A DNA stretch of 64,000 nt from Haematococcus lacustris (GCA_030144725.1 JASKMD010000016.1:3885847-3949846), one strand, 5' to 3'. Shown: positions 31,012 to 44,400, numbered from the stretch's first letter. Numbers and translations are program-made. The notes: generated by a model from the letters alone, not told the origin.

Positions 31012-33287
31012 CTAGAAGCGTATGGTTGCAGTTGCCACTGCTGGGTAGCTGCTGCCCACCTCTGTCAGCCTGCCATCGGGGGTGCAGTGGAGCATGGCAT
31101 TGACGCCAAAGCTGTCCTGGATGGCATCCAGCAAAGCCTGCTTAGGGTAGGTCTTGGTGGTGGAGGGCCGAATGCCAGCTGAGGCAAAGGCGGCCTGCAC
31201 ACAGCACCCAACACGTGTCAGAGTCCATGTGTTCTCCATGTAGAAGATTATGACACACAGCGCACTGTTTCAAGTGTTGCAGCAATGCTGGCGGTGCTTG
31301 TGCATGCCGCACATTGGCGAATGCCATGTGCGGAAGAGAAAGAGGTTGAGGATAGTGTCACAATGCTGGCAGTGTTTGTATATGCTGTGCATTGGCAATT
31401 GCCATGTGACGACGACAACGACATTGACGACGACGGCGATGATGAGGGTGATGTCACAGTGCAAACACACAGCACGGCACACAGCACTTTGCGGCACCCC
31501 ACCATGGGCCTGGGCTGACATGAGGATAAGGATGAGGATGATGTCAGAGTGTAAACACACAGTATGGCACACAGCACTTTGCGGCAACATGAGGTCACAG
31601 TGCACAACACACAGCACGGCACTCGCGGCTGACAGTGCCATCTAGGCAGTGCTCTCCTCAGCTGTTATGGTCTCAACTTCACGGCTACACAACATGTTTT
31701 TCCAATGATAGAAAGGGGTTGCTTTGTTAGGCAGCTCAGCCTTAGTGTGCCTGGGAAGCAGGTTGAAGGATCTGGGTGCTGGCTGTGAGGCTTCTGGTCA
31801 AACAACCTGGTGTATGGGGTCCATGGAAGCTTGCATGGACAACTCCTCATGGGCTCTAGAGTGAGGGACCTGCACACTACCTGGAAAGGCCACCCTGATC
31901 ACACATGTGTAACTGCCTCTTCCCACACCTTGAGGTCATACTTCCAGTGCAGTTTGAGGACGGTCTTGAAGAAAGCATGCTCGTTTGGCAGCTGTGCTAG
32001 GCTACATGTGCCGTGCTTGTTCCATTCATGCGCCCAGAAGTTCTGGTTGGTGCTGGAGTCCATGAAGGAGGGCCACTCGTCATCCAGCTCAGGCTCCAGG
32101 TCTGCCACCAGCTCCTCTGCATGGAGGGGGATGCATGGATGCACATGGAGATGCAAGCATGCACAGCTGGGTTTGCACCCTGCACCCTGCCCTCCTTTAT
32201 ACTAGATGTGCATGACCCGCCATGTTGTTTGGTCAGCTTAGCCAAAGCCTACTGATTGGGTGTACAGTACCTGCCTGCAGGCACCTGCCTGCCCCTGCCC
32301 CTGCCCCTACCCTGCTCTGCCTGTGGGTGTGCATTGCTTGTGTCACACTGTGCGATACCTGCCTGTGGCCACCTGCCTACCTCTACCTCCGCCCCCGCCC
32401 CCGCCCTGCCCTGCCTGTGGCGCACCATCAAAGGGCATGGACTTGTCACAGAACTGTGGCCATGTCCCATCCGCATAGTTGGGCCACAGACCGTGGATGG
32501 TGAAGCGGTACCTGCACCCGGGTAATCAGTTAAGGGCCGTGTTTGTTGGAAGCTGAGGCTCACAGGTCAATGCAGCATGCCGCGTCGACTAGGGTGCACA
32601 GCAAATGCAAGGCTAGCATGGTATGGCAGCAGCATGGAGCACCAGGAGGCATGGCAGCTAGCTATGGAGCTTGCACTGGCCATGGCAGTGGGTCATGAGC
32701 CTTGACATGGATGTCACCAGTATCCGTCCTACCCAAGTTTGCAGCTAAAGCGGGTGCAGAGAGGAAGGGTAAAGGCAGACAAGCATGTCACGGTAGAAGG
32801 CAAGACTAGGGTTATGGCTGATGAGGACAGATTGCTCCAGCGTTAGCATTTGAGCAGCATCCTTCGGCACCAGGCCCGAGGCCATATCAAGTGACCTGCC
32901 AGATGCTGAAGCGAGGCGGTTAAAGTGCAGAAGATGCCCGGTATCACAGGGCGGCATCGCGCAGTCCAAGACAGCCACTGCTCACCAGTCAGGGTGAGTA
33001 AGCTTTGGGCACCCGTGCGCCGCGCAGAAGGTAGATGGCCATTGCCTGCGCATTGCACAGGGACACTGCCGTATGATTACTGTCAGCCTATCGAGGCCGC
33101 GTGCTGGCACCGCGAGTGGGCGGATTACAAAAGAAGCGACGGACCTGACGAACATAAAATAGTCAAATGGGTCATCGCTGCTGTGGCTCTGAAGCTTTCT
33201 GCCCAGCTCAAGCTCGCGAGCATCGCACAGTATCTGGGCTACGCAAACTGCTAGAACGGCGATGAGCATCGTCCATCGGACAGCCAT
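31012..33287 (-). CDS. Secreted ribonuclease T2 (five exons)
   Basis: RNase T2 enzymes cleave RNA via a 2',3'-cyclic phosphate in the secretory pathway, vacuole or outside the cell. Minus-strand exons: 33287-33145, 33045-32986, 32511-32426, 32116-31929 and 31194-31012 (stop), with GT-AG borders and matching phases, giving 219 residues. Exon 1 has a signal peptide ([20 protein letters not shown]) then FDYFMFVR. Exon 2 gives [12 protein letters not shown]. Exon 3 has the first catalytic motif FTIHGLWP and DGTWPQFC. Exon 4 has the second, [12 protein letters not shown], so both catalytic His are present. Exon 5 gives [20 protein letters not shown] and ends VATATIRF. The last intron contains repeats such as CACAGCACTTTGCGGC. 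An alternative donor (GAG|GTGGGC, 31060) could replace the last 15 residues. The start at 33287 is chosen because it opens the signal peptide. Confidence 0.88.
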
Positions 33288-33496
33288 GTTGACGCGAACA
33301 GGCCAGGCAATGGATGTGAGGTGATGCCAGCAAGGCTTCAAGCCATCCTGATCCTGATATTTGCCATGCTCCGACGACATGGTCGGCTACAATTCCCCAA
33401 AGCGAAGTGAAGCATGACAAAGGAGGTCGTTGTGAGGAAATAAGATGATACACGTACCAACGGCCTGAATCAGAAGAGTCACCAACACTTTGTCAG

Positions 33497-33563
33497 TTAG
33501 CTCTCACAGGAAGCTTGCACCTTGGTAAGCTTGCACAGCACGGGGTAGCTGCCTTTGCAACTG
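33497..33563 (-). pseudogene. Stray copy of the thioredoxin-like exon 2 border
   Basis: Closely matches 17013-17079 (TCACAGGAAGCTTGCACCTTGG against CGCACAGGAAGCTTGCACCTTGG, then GGGTAGCTGCCTTTGCAACT). It includes the exon 2 donor site, so it was copied from genomic DNA, not from mRNA. Confidence 0.75.
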
Positions 33564-35645
33564 CTCGGCGCGCAACTCCTGGTTTAGTCCCGACCTAGGT
33601 TAGGGACACACACAGGGACACACACAGGGACACACTGTTGCGGAAAAGTGTAACACTACCTGTTGCGGGCTCCCCATGATAGGGAACCAGGAAGCTGGAG
33701 CAATACAGTTCCATGTGCTTTGAGTCCCCGCCACAGGCACACATTGTTTATCCTGGTGGGGCTGATGAGCATAAGCTGACATTGGAGTCGATGCTGAAGC
33801 TCCCACTGGATCCCACGGGATCGAGAAGCAGCAGAAGCAGCAGCAGCAGAAGCAACAGGAGGAGCAGCACCAGCACCAGCAGTAGCAGCACCAAGCACCA
33901 CCAGCACCAGCATGAGCGCAGACTCGACCAGCCATGCCGAGACTGTTTTCATGATAGTCATTGTTCTAGCATAGCACTCATTGCTTTGCAAGGCGTACTT
34001 CAATATAACCAAACAAACATGCGCCTCTGTAGGACACTAGGCAGCTGGTCAGGGTGCAGCTTCAAGGCGCAACAGGGGCATGCAATGTACATGAAAGCAC
34101 TGTACATGCAAGGGCTATGCAAGGGCTGGTGTGTCACCCTGTTTGCCTGCCGAGCCTGACCTGCCACCAAAGTCCTTTGTTGCAGTGCGCAACACCTATC
34201 TTGCATTGCCAGAGTAGGCATGGCCAAGCCAGCGCCACTAATGCTCCTCCACATGTGCCTGGAAGAGCTGGTCGCAGGATGTAGCAGCTCAAGTCCTTGA
34301 AGTTGCGCTTTTTCCTCAATGTTGCGCCTGTTGTCAGGACCAAGGCCCAGGGCTATGGGACCACACCCCGGTGTTGTCGCTGACGCGGGCCTTGGCTGTG
34401 CAAAAGCTGGCAGGCAGGCAGGCAGTTGTCAGGCAGTGGTCATGCAGTTAAGGCCAGCCAGAGCCATGACCTAATGGCCAGGGCCACGAGCCAGAGCCAT
34501 AACCCAGAGCCATGGTTACAGCCATAGTCAGAGCCATAGCCACAAGCTGATGTGCCCTGAAGTCACTTGCTGACCTACTGGGCTGCTGGGCTGATGCAGT
34601 CCTAGCTACACAGATGGCAGCATCACCCCACCACCTTGTTTGTAATGGCAGCATACATGCTGTATCGTGACTCTTACACAGGTGCCCCCATGCCATTCCA
34701 TGCCGACACCAGTGCACGTGCATACAGTATAAGTGAGCACAGTCTAGAAGGGCCCTCTCCTTCCCTTCTCTTGCTGGACTAGTTGCCGAATGCTCCCCAG
34801 CCCAGTTGTGTGCTGTACAAAACATCTTCATGCAGGCAAGCATGTGGGACTTGCATGTTGTGGTATGAAGTGTGTCCATGCAGGCCCTCAGACTTAGCCA
34901 CTCTGCAGCCACCGCTGAAGTGGGCAAAGACAGAATGTTTCAGGGCAGCAATCAGGTCCCCAGGCCCAAGCAAGCACGCTTGGGCCACAGCCGCAGAGCC
35001 TCGCCAGGACAGAGCCACAACCACTGTCCCTGCATGGACTACTGTCTGTTTTCTGCTGTGCTTTGCTGCCAACAGCCTTCAGCCCATCCCAACCGTGCCT
35101 GCCACACCTTGCAAGAAGCAACATGGCAAGCAACGTGGCAAGCAACACTGCACCCACATCATGTATGGACATCCGGCGTGAATCAGTGGCATCACGTGCC
35201 AAAGCAACAACGCCACGCCAGGCCTATCAAGAGAGCGTACCTGGCGAACAAGATCACCATCTTCCTTTACATTTGTGACCTGGAAGAGAGGCTCAGGGCT
35301 CATCTCTGAACGGGCTATGATTGGGTTGTCTGGTCTGAAGCAGGGAGGCATTGCTTGAGGAGGACAGTAATAAGGACGGTGGTACAGGCACAGTGATAGC
35401 GGGAGGAGCAGGAGCGGGAGCAATGAGAGCAGAAGCTTCAGAAGCGGGAGCGGGGGGAGAAACGGAGAAGCAGCAGCTGTAACAGTAGCAAGGCACGCGG
35501 TTGCGTAAGTGGGCGAGGTACGCAATAACGTAACAAATTTGCCCATTTGAACTAAGAAAAGGTTAGGTGGGCGCAGGCACCGACAGCTTAGTAGCGTAGT
35601 GATATAGCATGGATAGCCTCAGTTGGGCCCGTAGCTCATAAAGGG
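33564..35645. other. No recognised gene; possible minus-strand exons
   Basis: 35282-35244 (-) is a 13-codon segment VTNVKEDGDLVRQ with CTTCCAG before and CAG|GTACGC after. A minus frame near 33950 opens with a signal-like MKTVSAWLVESALMLVLVVL. A plus segment at 33738 reads AHIVYPGGADEHKLTLESML. None was joined into a gene or recognised. GGGACACACACA repeats are at 33603-33632. Confidence 0.3.
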
Positions 35646-35664
35646 GCGCGCTGATACAGCGCGC
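35646..35664. promoter_or_regulatory. Perfect hairpin just upstream of the formin start
   Basis: GCGCGCTG-ATA-CAGCGCGC, arms of 8 bp and a 3-base loop, ending 11 bases before the ATG at 35675. In the 5' UTR it could slow ribosome scanning; in DNA it could bind a dimeric factor. Confidence 0.5.
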
Positions 35665-35674
35665 TAAACGGCCA

Positions 35675-38600
35675 ATGGGGCCTGGGGTCAATGAACCAGG
35701 GCGGGATCAGACGCAGGGCCCGGAGGACAAGCCAAGGCGAAAGAGCCACTTCGCGCTGATTTTGAAACAAGGGAAGCGCGGACGCAGCCAGAGTAGCACC
35801 CTCGTCGCTGGCTTCGCACCCTGGCGCCCTCCTGGCTACATCCCCCCTGCAGTTGCTGCAGGCTCAGACGTCGGGCTGGGCGCTCCCGTCCAAAGTGTGC
35901 TGCTCCAATGTCGCAGCCGCTCAATCAGCCCAGGCTGCAGAGGACGTGGGTATGACACCAGTCCTCATGGTCACAGCAGGTCTCTGAGCCCAGGCCAGCA
36001 ACCATCAAAGCCATGTCCGGAAGAGGGAGGTCATGGCTCAGCACTTCCAGCAGCAAACCTCCAACCTGCCCTGTTCAAGAAGGCAACGGCCAGTACGACA
36101 GACCGTCCCACATTTGGGCAAGCCCCTCTCAACAAGCCAGGCAGCCACACCGCAGTCCCCCAGCCCTACCCTCCTCCCGACTCCCTGGCTGCCACCCTCC
36201 TCTTCAAACCTCCCCCCTCCATCGCCAGCAAGCCAGCTGGCAGACCGGCGAGGCAGTCGTCTGTGCCTTGCCAACGGCCCACCCGTGCCAGCACAGACGG
36301 TACCCTGCCCTTGAGGCAGCTGCCCCCCCAGCTCTCAGCCAAAACAGCTTCCCTGCTACCCATCCCACCACTCAGCAGCACCCACCCCCCTGGCCCACCC
36401 CCCTGCCTCCCACCCCCTCCCTCCACTCTGTCCAAGGTACAGGTCAGCTGGGCCACCGGGGGGAACAGCATAGCCGCCCCCCCCACACAGCTGGCTGCTC
36501 ATGCAGAGTATCAGGCGCCCCCCCGCCCCCGGCTGCCAGCACCCCCCAGAGCCCGCCGGGCGTCTGCCTTTGATGTGCTGCATGACCCCAGCACCGGCAA
36601 GGCCATTGCCGGCACTGCTGCCCCCCCTGACCTGTATGTCACCAAGGACCTGCTGCTGCCTCAGCAAGCGGCGGCAGCTGGGTCAGAGTCTGGAGTGGCA
36701 GCAGGTACCAGGGCAGCCGCGTCAGTCGCAGGCACAGGGTTCACAGTGGGCGTAAGGCATGATGGGCGCAAGGCAACGCAGCAGCAGCAGCAGCAGGGGA
36801 TGGGAGCCTGCCTCCAGGCCAGCACAGGCGTGTCTCTTGCACCAGCTCCGGCTCAGGCGGCAGCTGACAAGCAGCCCACTGGCCCCACACCCGTGGCAAG
36901 GGCCTTGCTGCAGCTGCGTGTCGTGCCCCAGGCGGCAGGGGCCTCCCAGCCGCCCTACCCAGCGCTGCCTGCCCCTGCTGCGGTGACACCCAGCCTGCAA
37001 GCCCTGCTGGCGGACCAGCAGCCGCCTGGGCAGGGGCTGGGTGGAGGGGGCGGGTGGGAGCCTGTGAGTGAGCATGCAGAGGCGACTGGCCCTCCCAGCC
37101 CCTCCCTGGCAGCAGGGGCAGCACCTGCACCAGCAGGGGTGGCTGGAGCAGGAGCAGCAGCAGGAGGAGGAGGAGGAGGACCAGCAGCGGCATCGTCTGG
37201 TGCAGAGGGCACGCAAGGGAGCACTGGTGGGCCAGGGACAGGCAGTGGTAGCTGGGCGGGGTCAGGGCCAGGTGCAGGCAGTTGGGCCGCTAGGGGGGTC
37301 CCGGTTGCTCATGAGCCCGAGCCCCCCACCCCCCCAAGCAAGGCTGTGGCCGGCAGGTGGGGGGGCGGCGGCGCAGGCTCGGCTGGCTGCCCTGTGGAGG
37401 TGGAGGTGTTGCTGCGCACCCCAGGCATGCTCAACAGCTCCTCACGGGTGCAGGTGCGCCAGGCAGCAGCACAGGGGCACCGGGTTAGGGTTAGGGTTCC
37501 CTGCAGGTGTTCCAGGCAGCAGCACAGGGGCAGCCTGGGCCAGGGGTCAGGGGGTACCTAGACCAGAGGTCAGGGGTCAGGGGGAAGCTGGGTCAGGGGT
37601 CAGAGGTGGGGTGGGTGGGTTGGGAGTGAGTGGGGGGTCCAGCCAGGGGGTGCACAGACAGGTCATGCTAGACAGTCCTCTGAAGTGATGTCCAGTGAGC
37701 AGCGCTGGGACAGAATGCTAAACTGAGCCTAGCGCTCGTCTAGTCTAGTCTAGTCGAAACAAGTCTAAACAAGTCTAGCGTTCGTCTAGTCTAGTCTAGT
37801 CTAAACAAGTCTAGCTCGGAGGGCAAGCGCTTGGATGAAATGTTGACACAAGCACAAGTTGTCAAGGCAGTGGGCAACCTGGTCACGGAGCAACTGGTCC
37901 TTGGCCTATGATGCCAGAGCTAGTGTAAGGGTGGGAGAGCACTGGGTAGGGGTTGGGTGGCATTGCTGCTGCTGCTGCTGCTGCTGCTTCCCTGAGGCTG
38001 CCAGCATTGCTGCCAGCTGTGTTACCTGTTTGGCTGCCTCCTTTCACCACGCTGCTGCTCCTGCTGCTTGCCGCGTGCTGCCACCTCGTTGCTCCCCGCT
38101 CCTGCTGCAGTGCTGCTCCAGTGCTGCTAAGCTGCCGCTACCCACTTTGGCACATTGCAATGACTGCTGCTGCTGCATCATTGCAGTGTTTGCTCCTGAC
38201 TCTGGCCCTGGCCCTGACCTTGACCCTGACCCTGGCCCTTACCCTGGCCCTGACCTTGGCTCTGACCCTGACCCTGTGTTTCACCTTGACCCTGAGGCAT
38301 GTCCCGTCTGCCCAGGTCGCTGGCTGTCGCACCACTGGCTCGGGCTCCCGAGGCGCCCCCTCCTCCCCTGCCGCCCCTGCCCAGTCCCTCTCCGCCCGCA
38401 GCCCAGTGTTTGAGGCCATGGCCCTATCCCCAGCCTCAGCCCGCCAAGCCAGCCCCAGCTGCGGTGGCAGCAACAGCCCACCCAGGCAGACCCTAGACAG
38501 GCACACGGGGGAGGCGGGCAGGACGCATGGAGGCATGGGTGGGGTGCATGGGGACATGGACGGGACGCATGGCGCCATGCATGCCGCCTATGCCACCATG

Positions 38601-40535
38601 TGGGGGGCCGTTGCAATGAGGCAGGGGCGGCAGGAGGAGGAGGGGCGGCAGGAGAAGCTCAGGCGGTGCAGGGTGCTGGCAGAGGACGTCACCCCCTGCT
38701 CCCACAGAGTTCGTCAGGTGGGTGGGTGCAGCGGGAGGGTGAATTTAAACGGGAGCAGGTGAGTGAGAGTGTGAAGTATGGATGGTGATGATGGAGTGTG
38801 GAAATATGTGTGAGACTGGCATGAGGGTCAGGACAGAGGAGTCCTTCTGTGCATGCATGGCGGGCAGCCCAGGTCAGCTCAGATCATACAGTGCGAGTGC
38901 CTGCAGCCTCCCTGCCTGCCGACAAATGCATCAGCATCATCTCTATCTCTTCTACCCAGTGCTGCCTTGCCCACTACCGCAATGGGTGCAAGAGGGGGCT
39001 GCTGCTGCTTTGCCGCAACGCGGTGCAGGCCCAGCCAGGACGAGCAGGCACCCACACTGTAGCAGCAGCGGGTGCAGCTGTTGGAGTTGGCACCAGGCTG
39101 CGCGACGAGACTGGCAGCGTCCCAGCCTTGGCTTTGGCAGCAACACGAGCTGCAGGGCCAGCAGCAGCGCCAGCAGCAGCGCCAGCAGCAGCGCCAGCAG
39201 CAGCGCCAGCAGCAGCGGCAGCAGCAGCAGCAGCTGACCGGGCCCAGCCATCTGGTGTTATCCTGGCTGCCGGCCCCCCTGCAGCTCCCCTGGCTGAGCT
39301 AAGCTTCAGTGCCAGCATTCGCACCTCCCCCCCAGCCTCCCCCTCCTCCTCTGCACCTGCCGCCACCCACCTCGCCCCCGTCCCCCGCGCCCCCTCCGCC
39401 CCCGCCCCTCCTGCTTCCACCCCACAGCAGCCAGCCGCCCCGCCTTACTCGGCACCCCAGGGAGACCGACCTCGCTCAGGGGCTGTTGTGGAGGGCGCCC
39501 TGGCCCGGGTCGCCGCCCAGGCCAGCGTGCTGACGGCCTCAGCCCGAGCCGCTGTGCGCTGCAGCCTGGGCAGCCTAGCCAGCGCCAGCCCCCTCAGCAC
39601 CGTCAGCTCCCTCAACTCCCAGCCCAGCGGCCTGTGCGCGGCGACAGGGGCAGAGGGCGGCATGGCTTGGGTGCAGCAGCTGCGGCTGACGGCGGAGGCA
39701 GCCAGGGCCAGGCTGGGCTTCGGGGCTGGTGCCCCTGCAGGGGCTGCTGCGGCCAGGAGCAGAGTTCCGCACAGCCTGGGTGGCACAGGGCTACCTGGGC
39801 TTGCGGCAGTGGGTCAAGGCAGCAGGCAACACCGGATTTTTGTGAAAGGCCTGGCCTTTGACCCGTGCAGCACTGAGAGGGCTGGTGCAGCTGCTGGTGT
39901 AGGGCTTGCACCACCTGCACAGGCCAGTCCTGCTGAGCCAGTGGGTCAAGGCACCGCAGTGGGTCAAGGCAGCAGGAGACCCACCTCTGCTGGCCTACCT
40001 GGACCTCAAGCTAATGACAAGCCGGACCTGCGTGGTGTGAAGGTGGCAGGGGGTCAAGGCAGCGGGCTGCACAGCCCAACCTCCCTGCCTGGTCCCCAGC
40101 CTGTTGCTGAGCCAGACCTGCTTGGAGTGAGAGCTGCTGCTCACTCTGCTGCTCATGCTGCCAACGCCTCTGGAGACCCTGTTGATGAGCCAGACGTGCT
40201 TGGAGTGAGAGCTGCTGCTCACTCTGCCGCCCCTGGAGACCCGGCCCCATCTGTTGATGAGCCAGACCTGCTTGATGCAAAGGTAGCTGCTGCCCTTGCT
40301 GCCAATGCCCCTGGAGACCTGGCCCCAGCTGAGCCCCTCCCGTTGCTGCCACAACCTCAGCATCAGCAGCATGAGATGGACAGCAGCAGCAGCAGCAATA
40401 GCAGCAGCAGGGTGTTGATGTCTCGTGCGGCACCTCGCGCCATCGGCTTACAGCGGCAGCAGCAGCAGAACCAGCCGCCGCTGTCGCAGCAGCAGCAGCA
40501 GGAGGAAGAGCAGCAGCAGGAGCAGCAGCAGCAGG

Positions 40536-40567
<32 letters not shown>

Positions 40568-41377
40568 GAGGAGGAGGAGGAGGAGGCTGGGCAGGTGGAG
40601 CCCCTAGCCAGCTGCACCCCTCCCGCCCCCTCCGCCCCCCGCGCCCCAGCCGCCCCAGACCTGACCCCCCCTCGCACCCTGATCAAGACCCCAGGCGCAC
40701 TGCTGTCGCAGCTGATGGGCTGGATGGACAGCCCCTCTGCCAGCACTGCCACTGCCACCCACGCCTGCAGCCCAGCATCTGGCCCAGTGGGGGGTGTCCT
40801 CCTTGCACAGCTTGTGGCTGCTGGCCAGCAGCAGAGCAGCAGAGCAGCAGCTATGAGCAGCAGCAGCAGTGGTGGTGGTGGTGGTGGTGGTGGTGGTCGG
40901 GGTGACGGTGGGGCAGCAGCTGGCTACAGCCAGAAAGGCACTGGCCAGGGCCACCTAGCACTGGAGGGTGATGTGCAGCTGGACCCACATATGCGGAGGC
41001 TGACACAAGGGCCAAGGGCAGGGGCAGGGGCAGGGCAGGCAGAAAGGCCAGGGCCCACGGCAGGGCCAGATGCAAGGGCAGGGCCAGGTGCAGGGGCAGG
41101 GCCAGGGGCAGAGGAGCAAAATGGCTCTCCGGCAGGTGTGGGCAGCAGTGGTGGGGACAGGCTGGGTGGGTCTGGGTTGGGGCCAGGCAGCAGGGATGCT
41201 GTAGACCATGGCACCCACTCAGGAGCAGGTGCCAGCACAGTTGCAGTAAACAGCCCAACTGGCAGCACTGTGGGATGCCTGCCTAAGGCCCCTGCACCAC
41301 TACAGCAGCAAGCAGCCGCCCCGGCGGCTGAGCCTATAGCAGCACCCGCCCTTACCACCGAAGCTGCAGCCACCACC

Positions 41378-41411
<34 letters not shown>

Positions 41412-44400
41412 ACTCTCCTGAACCCAAGGCAAGTGATGTCTCCCCCTCCCCCCTCCCCCTCCCCCCTCCATCACCCTCTGCTCCTCATCGCCGCCTCCCC
41501 ATCTCCCCTTCCCTCTCTCCCTCCCTCCCTCCCTCCCTCCCTCACATCCACCGCAATGCACCATTTCCAGCTGGTTCAACCAACCACATCCATCTGACCA
41601 TGCCAAACCATACCATTTGTGAAATGCGTCCATGCCAAACCATATTATTCCTGAACTACCTTATGTCCATATCATGTCCAAGCTGACACCGTGGTTGTGT
41701 TTTGGTAAAGTATGGTCTTTTCAACATGGACGTTTGATCTGCTGCATACAAGCATGATGCTGTATAGCCCCCCCCCCATGCTGCGTAGGGTAACATTCGG
41801 ACATGCCAGCATCATTTTGTTTGGTCGCATCTGGCCAATGTGAAGTGAACGTTTGATCATTTGAACATGCTGCATGGTACCTCCCCCATGCTGTGCAGGC
41901 GGCCCGGGTGCTGGAGGATGAGCCGTCTTGTGCCTCCGTCAGTGCCATCAGCGCCTACTCCCTGACTCCCCGCCACGACCTGCCTCACAGCCCCTCCTGG
42001 GCATCAGACCCCAGCAGCAGCGCAGGCGTGCACAGCTGGCACGGCAGCGAGCAGGGTCCAGAAGCGCAGGAGCTGGGCAGCTGCGCAGGAGGCCAGGGGC
42101 TGCAGGGGGAGCAGGGGCTTCGAGGGCTGCAGGGGCTGCAGGGGCAGGAGGCGGGGATTGCTAACCCTAACCCTAACCCCGGCCAGGGGCTTCAGGGGGA
42201 GCAAGGGGAGCAGGGGCAGGAGCTCCTGCCCTGGCCCTGGTCTCGAGGGCTGGGGCAGTCCAGGGTGGCGCTGGCTGCCACAAGGGAGGAGGAGGTGGTG
42301 CCCACCGCCCTGATGAGCGCGTTCGTGGATGCCGGGGCCGAGGGGGAGGGGGAGGGGGAGGCAGCGGAGCAAGGCTGTTCCGGGACAGCCGGGCTTGCTT
42401 GCGGGAAGGGGGAAGCTGTGGAGCAGCTGGCTGTCCAAGGCCAGCCTGGCTTGCTTGCAGGCAGGGTCGCCAGCAGGCAGCAGTCCAGCAGTGCTGACAG
42501 GTCGCTCCAAGCAGCTCCTCCCAGCCCAGCCCCCCAGGCAGGGGCGGCTGGGTATGTGCCCATCAGGAAGCCCCCCACCTCCCTCCACCTCCGCGCTCAG
42601 CACAGCTGTAGCACCAACCCCACTGCTGCTGGTGCGGGAGCTGCAGCCACCGCCCCATCCACTGCCACCGCAGCTGCAACCTCGGCCATAAACACGGCCA
42701 CTGCTGCGCCATCTACAACCACTGCAGCCCCTCCAGCTGCTGCCAGGCTGCCAGCAGCTGCAGGACCTGCAGTGGCCACCACACTAGCAGCTGGCTGTCA
42801 GACTGGCCTCCCCATCTCGGCTGCGCCCCCTAGCCCCTCCGCAGCAGTGGCCACCACACTAGGAACTGGCTGCCAGGGTGCTACTCATCCCCGTGGCCTG
42901 CCCACCCCGCCATCCACTGCAGCTGCAGGAGCTGCAGTAGCCACCACCCTAGCAGCTGGCTGTCAGGGTGGCCAGGCTGCCACCCTGGCCACGCCCCCTA
43001 GCCCCTCCGCAGCAGCAGTGAGCACTGAGCTGCTCTCCCTCGGCTCTGACTCTGAGGAGCCCGGCCAAACCTCCCTCGACTTCGCCACCTCGTGGCTCAC
43101 CCCAGAACGCATCAAGCAGGGCAGCGCCAGCGGCAGCGGCGGCAGCAGCAGCAGCAGCAGCAGCGGCGGCAGCGGTGGCAGCTCCCGCAGCGGTGGTCGT
43201 GGTGGTGGTGGTGGTGGCAGCAGTGGTGCAGTGAGCGCTGCTGGGCTCTTGCCTGGTCTGGGTCAAGCAGGTCTGCGCAGGCCCAGCAGCTGCAAGGTAG
43301 GGGGAGCGGGGTGTGAAGGCAAGGGTGATGCAGGGGGTGGATGCAGGGCTGGGGCCGGGCCAAGCAGAGTGGGTAGCCCGGTAAAGGTTGTCCGGCAGAG
43401 CAGCATGGTGCTGGACGCCCGGGGCTTGCTGGTCAGCCTGGCAGCAGCAGACATGCAGGGGGCAGAGCGGGGAGGGGGCCCAGCCCCAGTGGCGGCTGCT
43501 GCTGCTTGGGGCCAGGCGCTGGGCAGTGCTGGCAGCTCCGCCAGTGGAGGTGCCAGTGCTCTCACTGCCACCTCCACCACTGCCACCCACACCCCCACCC
43601 CTACCCCAACTACTCTTGCTGCGACAGTTGTGGGTCAGGCATCGTGCGTTGTAGCGGTGGCCGAGCAGCAGCTGGCAGTTGAGCAGCAGGGGGGTCCCGC
43701 AGTGCCCAGCACCCAGGCTGGTATGGGCCGTGCACCTTTCAACCGGGCTGCCCTGCATTTGGACCTGCAAAGCCTAAATGCAGCCGCTTCACAGACAGGT
43801 GGGTGCCTCTCCCTCCCCTGCACCTCTCACGCTCTAGCTGCTGCCCTTTCTGCTGCCCCTCCTGCTGCCCCTCCTGTTTCCTTGTGCCAGGTGTCCCCTG
43901 TGCCAGCCACCTCCACACCTTTCGTGCCCCTCACTCCCCTCACGCTCCCGCTGCTGCTTACCCTTACACACTTGTTGTGCCTTTACACCTCTCACGCTCT
44001 AGCTGCTGCCCACCTCCGCTGCTTTGTAACCCCTACTCCCCTCACACCCCAGCTGCTGCCCCTCCTGCAGCCCCTCCTGCTGCCCCTTCTGCTGCTTCCA
44101 TCATGCCAGGTGCCCCCTGTGCCAGCCCCATACTGGATAGCAAGGCCCAGCCCACACCCACAAGCCTACATGAGTGGCGGCCACTGCTCAGCCCGGGACG
44201 CAGCCCCAGGACCCACCTGCCTGCTCGCTCCCTCACCTTGCCCTCTCACACGCTGCTGACCACACCTCACACTTCTGACCCACTCCTCCCAGGCCTCCCC
44301 ACAGCTCCCATGGATCTCAGCTCCCTGCCAACCACAACCACCCAGCTCAACCGAACAACCACCACCCCATGCCCAACTGACAGCCTGACGCCACTCCAGG

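Noticed and set aside
37953..38315. Start of the 269-residue plus frame as coding
   Set aside because: The part before 38316 is a CTGACC/CTGGCC hexamer array (TLTLTLAL) and contains the acceptor; only 38316-38717 is kept as exon.
38708..38758. Alternative 17-codon exon (WVQREGEFKREQ) with GTGAGT donor
   Set aside because: Splice borders are attractive but it is not in frame with the preceding exon; kept only as a possible alternative exon.
41352..41633. Poly-Q minus-strand frame near the end of formin exon 3
   Set aside because: Antisense to CTG repeats; the plus frame joins the next exon in phase.
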